Positions 56,812-64,000 of a stretch of DNA of 64,000 nucleotides are shown here, piece by piece; position 1 is the stretch's first letter, and the number at the start of each line of letters is the position of its first letter. Location of the stretch: NCBI GenBank assembly GCA_021030915.1, contig JAGEMR010000008.1, positions 487,088 to 551,087 on the forward strand, given 5' to 3'. The DNA comes from Astrothelium macrocarpum. Lineage: Eukaryota > Ascomycota > Dothideomycetes > Trypetheliales > Trypetheliaceae. The notes beneath the pieces were generated by a model. The model did not search any database and was not told the origin of the DNA. It saw nothing but the letters and a program-made list of their open reading frames with translations. The position numbers and the translations under genes were made by a program.

Positions 56812-58032
56812 TCAAGCCACGACTCCCCACTTCTCCATCTGCTCTATACCGAACGCAAACTCAAGAATCAACTTTGCAAATTCGTCGAGATCTTCTGGTG
56901 CTATCATTGTCAATAGCTTGTCGGTGTCTGAAAGCCGGATTAATCCGCCATAAATCTCGGAACAACGCTTCTGCCATTCTAGGGCTGACCGGGCACTCCA
57001 GAATCCTTGGCGAGATGTGAATACCATACTGCCTTGGCAACGAGCCACGCCATTTTGACTCGACAAGTATATTCCTTGGACAGAAGATACCACGAGCCAG
57101 GTGCGTCGAAGGCTCTCGGCAAGTATCCAGGAGAACCACACAAGCCTCTCCCATGGCGCACCATCGGCAGCGGCTTCCGTGCAGGATGATGAGATGAGGA
57201 AGCTGCCTAGAGAATCGGAGTGACTCGCATGGTCAACAGCTTGCCGCATCCAGCTGTTTAGCACAGGAATGTGGCTTTCGGCAGTATAGCGGAGTGGTAT
57301 GTTGTCATCGTAGAGGCCAATAGCTTGGTAGATTAGCAATGCCTGAGCTCGAGCAAGATGTGCAAGAGGGTCAAGATTCGCAGTTCCTGATGGTGAATCT
57401 ATTGAAAGAGTATTCTGCTCCACAAGTCGCCGGGCCTTGTCCTGAATAATCTGGAAAACCGTGTGCTCATTTGATGGCTTCCTGTGAAGGTAGCAAGAAA
57501 ATGCCATGTACGCATCTTGGATACATTGAGGGGACCTTTGACGATACAACTGATGGTGGATGAAGGGATTGCTATTCTCGTCTATCCATTGGCCCAACCA
57601 CCGGTGAACCTTGGCCATCGCGTGCTTCACCTCTACAGTAGGAAGAGGCTTAAGCTTTACCCCTTTTGGAACATGGTAGATTGTCCACGTTTCTGGCGAG
57701 TCAAACCACCATGATTTTAATTGATTCTTGGGGACTCTTCTGGACAAGCCTGCAAAGTCCACTCCAAGCGATGCCCCGGTTTCCCCGGGGGTTTTCGCGT
57801 TCAGGTCCAAGCGTGCCGGTGATTGTGAGGAACTAAAAGTAAGGACCGAATGCTGGAGCGAAAATGTATTTTCCTCTGAATATGGAACAAAGTTATTCGC
57901 CTTTGGTGGAGGATACTGGCATTCGATGCTCCTAGACCAGCATCTTAGGCAGCTGGGCTTCTGTCTACCACATTTCCGCTTAGCCGCAGCGCAGACGATG
58001 CACGACGGTTGTGTGTTGGGCACCTTGTCCAT
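56812..58032 (-). CDS. Zn2Cys6 transcription factor
   Basis: Intronless frame of 406 residues. The N-terminal zinc cluster has spacing CX2CX6CX6CX2CX6C (CIVCAAAKRKC, then CLRCWSRSIEC), with basic residues between the second and third cysteines for DNA contact. The rest is helical and contains the fungal Zn2Cys6 regulator pattern AHLARAQALLIYQAIGLYDDN and WILAESLRRTWLV, a conserved block in small C6 regulators that often govern secondary-metabolite or carbon genes. I set the start at the ATG (MDKVPNTQ) 12 residues before the cluster; the frame is open further upstream but that sequence does not look coding. It is the last gene before the A+T-rich block, so it may be silenced or variably expressed. 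Confidence 0.88.
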   Translation of the reverse strand: MDKVPNTQPSCIVCAAAKRKCGRQKPSCLRCWSRSIECQYPPPKANNFVPYSEENTFSLQHSVLTFSSSQSPARLDLNAKTPGETGASLGVDFAGLSRRVPKNQLKSWWFDSPETWTIYHVPKGVKLKPLPTVEVKHAMAKVHRWLGQWIDENSNPFIHHQLYRQRSPQCIQDAYMAFSCYLHRKPSNEHTVFQIIQDKARRLVEQNTLSIDSPSGTANLDPLAHLARAQALLIYQAIGLYDDNIPLRYTAESHIPVLNSWMRQAVDHASHSDSLGSFLISSSCTEAAADGAPWERLVWFSWILAESLRRTWLVVSSVQGIYLSSQNGVARCQGSMVFTSRQGFWSARSALEWQKRCSEIYGGLIRLSDTDKLLTMIAPEDLDEFAKLILEFAFGIEQMEKWGVVA

Positions 58033-58203
58033 GGGCCCTAGTTGATCACATTCTCTAGTGGTAATGAATGCAAAAAATCCGTGCAGGATCTGATTATAAA
58101 TTGGACGCTTTTGTAAGGATCTTGCGGGTGCTATCTCTTTTGGGGTACACTCGCAGGAACGTTGGGCGTCCCCTCCGCACCGCCGCTTCCCCGCACCCTC
58201 CGC

Positions 58204-58257
58204 ACCACCAAATTTGTATGAGAATTCGGGATCAGCCCAGCACAAAAATTTGGTGGT
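58204..58257. repeat. 12-bp perfect inverted repeat at the edge of the A+T-rich block
   Basis: ACCACCAAATTT at 58204-58215 is matched by its reverse complement at 58246-58257, with 30 nt between. It lies about 25 bp before the base composition changes abruptly. It could form a hairpin, or be a remnant of a terminal inverted repeat; there is no proof of either. Confidence 0.7.
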
Positions 58258-59596
58258 TGCTTTTTCAGCTGAAATTTATTTATTTTGATGATTTGATTAT
58301 TTGATTTTCTAATCTGGTAATTTTGAAATCGTTAGTGTGGTGGTGAGGTTGAAATGGTCCGAAATATCGTTTCTATTTAATATATTATTATTATCATGTT
58401 TTTGAATTATAACGATCTTTTATAACGTGATATTATCCGAATTATTCATATAATTATTCGAATAATAAAAAGAATTAAAAAAAATATCAAATTATATGAT
58501 AGTCTTTTAAATCCAATTCATTATCACGATTTTTCGCGAATTCTGATATCTGTTATTATTGAGATTCTGGAGGAGTATTTTTTTATAAAATCTGGTATAT
58601 ATATCGACGAAATGGCTGAATAGATCTGGCAGTAATTTGATATATTCGTGGATTCCTCATTAATGATGAAAAGATTATATCAGAATGGTTGGATAAGAAA
58701 AAAGATTAATATTCGTTTTTAAAATAATAAATTCAATAATTAATAAATTATTTGAAATATTATTGAATAATAAAAAAATATTCTATTGAATTTCATGATA
58801 ATCATATAATTATAATAATATAATATTCAATTGAATAATTAATATATATTGATGAAAATGAAATGGATTGATGTATTAGATTTCGTTTTTATAATTGAAT
58901 ATCAAAAGAATTAAAAATAATTCAATATTATTTTTTTGAATATGAATGATATTATAATATTCTACTGATATATATAATTAATAGAATTCTAAATTATTGG
59001 ATTTATGAAAATTCAATAATAATTCAAATATTCGTATATTGATTAAAGAAATCATTATTATTGAAATATTTTTCATTTAATTCTGATAATTTATTATCAA
59101 ATTCAGTATTGATAATAAATAATATATTGATATATTATAATAAAAAAATGATTAATTTGATTATAAAATAATTCGGAATAAAATTAATATATTTATTTTC
59201 ATATTCTTTTAATCTGAATCTGATCGAAAAATTCTTTTTTAAATTCAAAGATTTTATTAAAAGATATTATGAATTATATTCAGATTTAAAAGATTTTAAT
59301 TTTATTGAATATTTAATTTAATATATTAAAAAAATTGAAAAGGATAAAAAATAAATATAAGAATATTTTTATAATTCGTATATTTTTATTTTTGATTAAT
59401 TGAATTTATAATTTCATAAATCAGATATTTTTAATTTATTTAAAATATTATAAAGAATATTATAAAAGATTATATAAAAAATATTATAAAAAAATAAATA
59501 TATGATAAAATTATATAATCAATATTTGAAATATATCAAATTTATTGATAAATATTGATTTTATTAATAAATTATTAAAAAAAAATGATGGAATAA

Positions 59597-59960
59597 TGTT
59601 ATGATCCTAGGTATCCTTGGAGTCAAGTCTACTTGGGATCAAGGTGGCTTCTGAAGTGAGTCGGTAAAGGACTGAACTAGCAAGGAATGATATAATATGA
59701 TAATTCAAAATTCTATTAAAAACGTTATCAAAGATTAGTTTAAAGAATGGCTTTGAATATAACGAAATCATTTTGATTTCGTTGTATTTTTATATATTTG
59801 ATTTATTTATTTCAGAATGAATGAAATTCATTTTCTTATTAATGAATTAATGAATTTCATTTTTTTATTAATGAATTGGTGAATTTCATTTTTTTATCGA
59901 TAAATTAATGAATTGATATCTGCGGTTTATTTTTATTGGATATCGTAATATAACCCTTCA
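59597..59960 (+). mobile_element. Possible degraded LTR remnant
   Basis: Within the A+T-rich block a GC-normal island of about 95 bp (59600-59693) contains GTATCCTTGGAGTCAAGTCT and GGGATCAAGGTGGCTTCTGA. It begins next to TGTTATGATCC and, about 360 bp later, the sequence TAACCCTTCA ends in CA, as LTRs do (TG...CA). No target-site duplication (AATAA before, GATGT after) or partner LTR was found, so only a remnant or 5-prime LTR could be involved. Confidence 0.3.
59823..59909 (+). repeat. 29-bp tandem repeat, three copies
   Basis: Units at 59823-59851, 59852-59880 and 59881-59909 follow the pattern GAATTTCATTTTTTTATTAA plus TGAATTRRT, with a few differences each. It lies inside the possible LTR remnant. 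Confidence 0.8.
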
Positions 59961-62900
59961 GATGTAATGATCATAATATTATCTTTTCCTTTTCGATATA
60001 TGATTTTATATATTTATAAATTCCGAATTTTTCATAAATTTTTTTTAATGATATTTTTTTATTTTTTTTCTGACCGTTTTTATTTTATATACGAAATTTC
60101 TAATTTTGATTTTTCTATTTTTATTATTTACGATCATTATTTCTTCTATGATCTTATTTATATCATTATAAAATTTCGTCTGAAATATTCTGAATATATA
60201 AAGAATGATAAAAAATATATGAATCTTTTTTGGATTTTGTTGGATAAAATTCGTAATAAATACCGAAAATGTATTAAAAAAAATGAAAAAGAATTAATAT
60301 AAATATTAATTCGTTTATTCCGAAATAAAAAAATATTTTATTAAATTGAAAATTATATAAAAAAAAAAACGGAATACGAATTTAATTTATTAAAAAATAT
60401 TAATGATGATAAAAATTATTCTATAATAATAACGATTATCAATTTATCATTTTTAATTTGGAATTTATTTATTCAGATTGAAAATATTTTATTTGATGAT
60501 TTCATAATTATTATAATAGGAATTTTTTGATACATCTATTTTAAAAAAAAAAATTGATCTGATTTTTAATAATATATTTTTTTTTTTTTATAAAATTTTT
60601 TAATTTTCTATTGACAGTTTTTAAAATTTTTTAATATTTTTTATATATTTTTTAAATTCGGATATTTTTTTTATTTAATCAGATATAATTTATTATAATA
60701 ATTGAATATTTCTTTTATTTCAAATTCATTTTTTTTTTTTAATTTAAAATGAAATATTTTTTGATATGATATCATTATATCTATTAATTGGAATAAGAAT
60801 ATATAAAATATTAGATAAATTTTGATATCTGATAATAATTTTAATTTAAAATTTATTGATCCTTTTTTTTTTTATATCAGAAATAATCCGATTTTAATTG
60901 ATTCCAATTTTTTTATTAATAATTTATTTTTAAAATTTTTAATAAATAAATATATTTTATTTCTTTTTTTTAATTGAAATTCATTTTTTTTAAAAATATT
61001 TATTTTTATATTTTTGATTAATATTTATTAATTATTTTTTTTGATATTTTTTTATATTTATATTAGAATTTCCAATTTTTATATTATATTTTATTATATT
61101 TAATCTGAAAATATTTTCGCGTTTTATTTAATTCGGTTTTTATTATTTTGATTTAAAATATATTCTATTAATATTTTTCGTGTAATTAATGATATTTTTT
61201 GATTTAATATTAATTATATTATAAATAATAAAATTATTCAATTATTTTATTAATTGTTTATATAATATTTCAAATATTATTCCAATATCTGATTTATATA
61301 TTCTATCTGACCGTCTATTTTTTTATGATATATTATAAATATTTTTAATTTGATTCTAAATTCATTTAAAATTATTTTTCAATAAATTGATATAAATTTT
61401 CGATTTCTATCAGATATGATATTTATTGGAATTTCAAAATATTTAATTATTTTTTAGAATAATAATTCGGTTATATAAATTGTCTTTTATATCTTTTTGA
61501 ATTATTCAATAATAACGTATTTTATTAATTTATTTATAATGATTATAATTATATTATATTCTAATTCTGTCATCGGATTTTTTAATTTTAATAGATTTAT
61601 GATAAAATTTATAATAATTTATTCAAATGATTCATATAATAATTCTATTAATATAATTATTTCTTTTTTTGTTTATATATTATATTTATTTTTTTGATAT
61701 GACTCATATTTAATAATATAATTTTGGATATATTCCTTTATTTTTTTAAAATGGCAATTTTGTTAAATATTTTTTATAATTTATACGATTTTTAGATATT
61801 CATAAAATATTCTAATATGATATTTTTTAATAATTTTTTTAATTCTTTTTAATAAAATCATGATTTTCTATTTTATTTATTAATTTTATTTAAAAACGGT
61901 CAGAATTATATTAATCTTTTTATAATTTTCTGATAATATATCATTTTAATTAATTTAAAAAATCATTTAATTTTCGATTTTTTTTATTATATAATCCGAT
62001 TTTCAATTTAAAATATCAATTTTAGAATTATCTTTTTTTGATATATATTTGATAATAAATTTATATTATTCTAAAAATTCTGACCATCTGATTTATCATT
62101 AATTTAATTATTTTATTGTTATGAAATAAATGAAATTTTTATAATCTATGAAAATTTCTAAAAATGGTGATTTTTTAATACATATTCTCTAATATTATAA
62201 TATCGCGATTATGATAAAAAATTCTTTATCATAAATATCATAATTTTATTCTAATTTTAAAAATTTTTTTGAATAATATTTTATTGAATATCATTTTCTA
62301 TTTTATATTTATTAATATAAATATATTTTTATTATCAAATCGGATATATCAATTTCGATTTATATTGATTCTGATAATTTGATAATTTTTAATATAGAAT
62401 TTTGTAGATAATCTTTTTTGAATATTTTAAATATCTTTTTTTCATTTTTTCTGAAAATAAACGTTTTTTTATTTTTTATTAATTTTATTAATGATTATAT
62501 TTTAAAAGAATATTCTTTGATGAATCTGCGATTATAATTAATGAATTTAAAAAAGAATTATATATTTTTTATATTTTTAAATTCTGACCAGTTTTTGACT
62601 GATTTTATTTTATCTGAATCAATTCATATAATATCTATTCCAATAATATAATTTAGGAAATTTATTTTTTTAATTTAGAATTCATATTTTGATAATTTCA
62701 ATCGTAGATTTTATTTATTGAATTTTTTAAATATTTATCATATATATTATATATATTCTTTTCTAATTTTCGAATATATAAAAATATCATTTAAATACAT
62801 TATTACGAATTTATTAAAATATAATTATAATATATTATTAATGAATATTTAATAATTGATTAATATATTTATGAATCCGAATGATATAATAAAATATTCA

Positions 62901-64000
62901 AAATATTTATATTTTATTCGAAATATTATTTTTTATTTTTCCCCTTCTTTTATTTATATGAGATTATAGGCCTTTAATAGATCTAATTTGATAAATCATT
63001 ATATATCTAAAAATTTATTTTATAATTCTACGATATTGAATAATGGATATTAATTTTTAATCATTATTTTATTGAATTATCAATAATTTATATAAAATCA
63101 TAAATTTTTATTCTTTTTTGATATAAAAAGAATTGGATATTTTATAAATGATTCCGATTTTTTGATAAATTTCTTTTTTAGATTTTTTTTTTAAATATTT
63201 TTTTAATATTTCAAATTTTTTATTGAATAATATATAAATGGATTTAAATATAAATTTTTTTTTTATAAAAAATTTTATTTTATAATTTTACGATTGATAT
63301 TTAAATAATGTTTTAATATCTAATTTTTTTTTAAAAAGATATATCCATTTTTTATATTTTAAAAGAATTTCAGAAATAATTAGGATTATTTTTAAATTAT
63401 TAATTTTTTGATTTTCTTATTTTATTGGAATATTTATTATATCCGAGATTTTTTTAATAAAAATCTCATTTTTCAAAATGATTTATATAAAATAGTCATT
63501 TATTTCATTTTTTATTATATTTGGATACGAAAATTCTGATATAATTCCATATTTATATCTGTTCATTTCCAATATTCCATTTTTTTAATTGATTATTGGA
63601 TTATATTATTATAATTAAAATAATTTTAATATAATATTATGTCTGATTATGATAATGATATTGAACGCGATTTTTTTAATATATCCTGTAATAATCATAA
63701 ATATTGGCCGGGTTTTTTCCGAAATTTCGCCAATTTCTGGCATTTTTTCTTCTATTATTATATATATTATATATTTTTAATCTTTTGATTTAATTAATAA
63801 ATCCAAGGAATTTTGAAATATTTTAAATATAAAATTTCCATTTATTTCTGAATCGATTAATATTTTAATTCCCCTTTTTTTTTTTAATATTATTATAATA
63901 TATAATAAATGATTGAATATCTGAATAATATTTAAATTTATATATATATTTTATATATAAAATTTAAATCTTTTTCTTATAGTAAATATATTCTTATTAT

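Larger units (their letters stand above)
58280..64000. repeat. Extremely A+T-rich block without genes (RIP-type isochore)
   Basis: From about 58.28 kb to the window end the sequence is dominated by TA, AAT and TTT words, with isolated C and G, roughly 80-85 percent A+T by eye. Reading frames on both strands are mostly closed; the few open ones (59967-60302, 61497-61697) are low-complexity and have no family resemblance. This is what repeat-induced point mutation leaves of transposons in many filamentous ascomycetes. A mitochondrial origin is unlikely because no mitochondrial gene or tRNA is visible and the block joins a nuclear gene region directly. Confidence 0.85.

Noticed and set aside
59967..61697. 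Two open frames inside the A+T-rich block (59967-60302 and 61497-61697)
   Set aside because: They consist almost only of Ile, Phe, Tyr, Asn and Lys as expected from random A+T-rich sequence, and have no support.
58280..64000. Mitochondrial origin of the A+T-rich block
   Set aside because: No mitochondrial protein, rRNA or tRNA gene is visible, and the block is continuous with nuclear-type spliced genes.
1..64000. tRNA, rRNA and CRISPR features
   Set aside because: A visual search for B-box-like GGTTCGAATC motifs, rRNA cores and regularly spaced repeats found none; a covariance-model scan would be needed to exclude diverged tRNAs.

Overview
The window is nuclear DNA of a filamentous ascomycete (Pezizomycotina). 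The evidence is a velvet-family regulator, a C2H2+Zn2Cys6 transcription factor with a fungal-type regulatory domain, genes split by short introns (mostly 46-145 bp, GT...CTRAY...AG), and a final block of extremely A+T-rich sequence of the kind left by repeat-induced point mutation (RIP). The class is not decidable by eye; such blocks are common in Leotiomycetes, Dothideomycetes and lichen fungi. I find 23 protein-coding genes and no rRNA, tRNA or CRISPR. Exon borders were built by hand from splice signals and reading frame and have no transcript support.

Layout. 1-1792: no gene seen. 1793-15028: VosA-like velvet factor, cytochrome P450, a 90-residue UPF0390 protein with three exons, dynactin p62 diverging from the complex I assembly methyltransferase NDUFAF5, a CCCH zinc-finger protein, a glutathione S-transferase and ribosomal protein eS7. 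15029-24158: an FAD aromatic hydroxylase, an FAH-family hydrolase, a CocE/NonD hydrolase and a large C2H2+Zn2Cys6 regulator, which together look like a small catabolic cluster with its own regulator. 24678-34565: IFRD-family protein, a small acidic hypothetical with a GAG microsatellite, a proline-rich coiled-coil membrane protein and a Rua1-like transcription factor preceded by about 5 kb without genes. 39601-49260: a polytopic membrane protein, the mitochondrial distribution protein CLU1, and a divergent pair made of a DHDPS-family aldolase and a Gfo/Idh/MocA oxidoreductase, probably sugar-acid or similar carbon catabolism.

49974-52243 holds the most unusual gene: a membrane-anchored coiled-coil protein whose C-terminal part is built from consecutive mini-exons. 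Five are exactly 63 bp and one is 87 bp, all begin and end in phase 1, and most encode the same 21-residue motif. After it come a NUDIX hydrolase, a large single-pass membrane protein and a Zn2Cys6 regulator at the edge of the A+T-rich block.

58.28-64.0 kb: sequence of roughly 80-85 percent A+T by eye, without credible genes. It contains one conspicuous GC-normal island (about 59.60-59.69 kb) next to a 29-bp triple repeat, possibly the remnant of an LTR.
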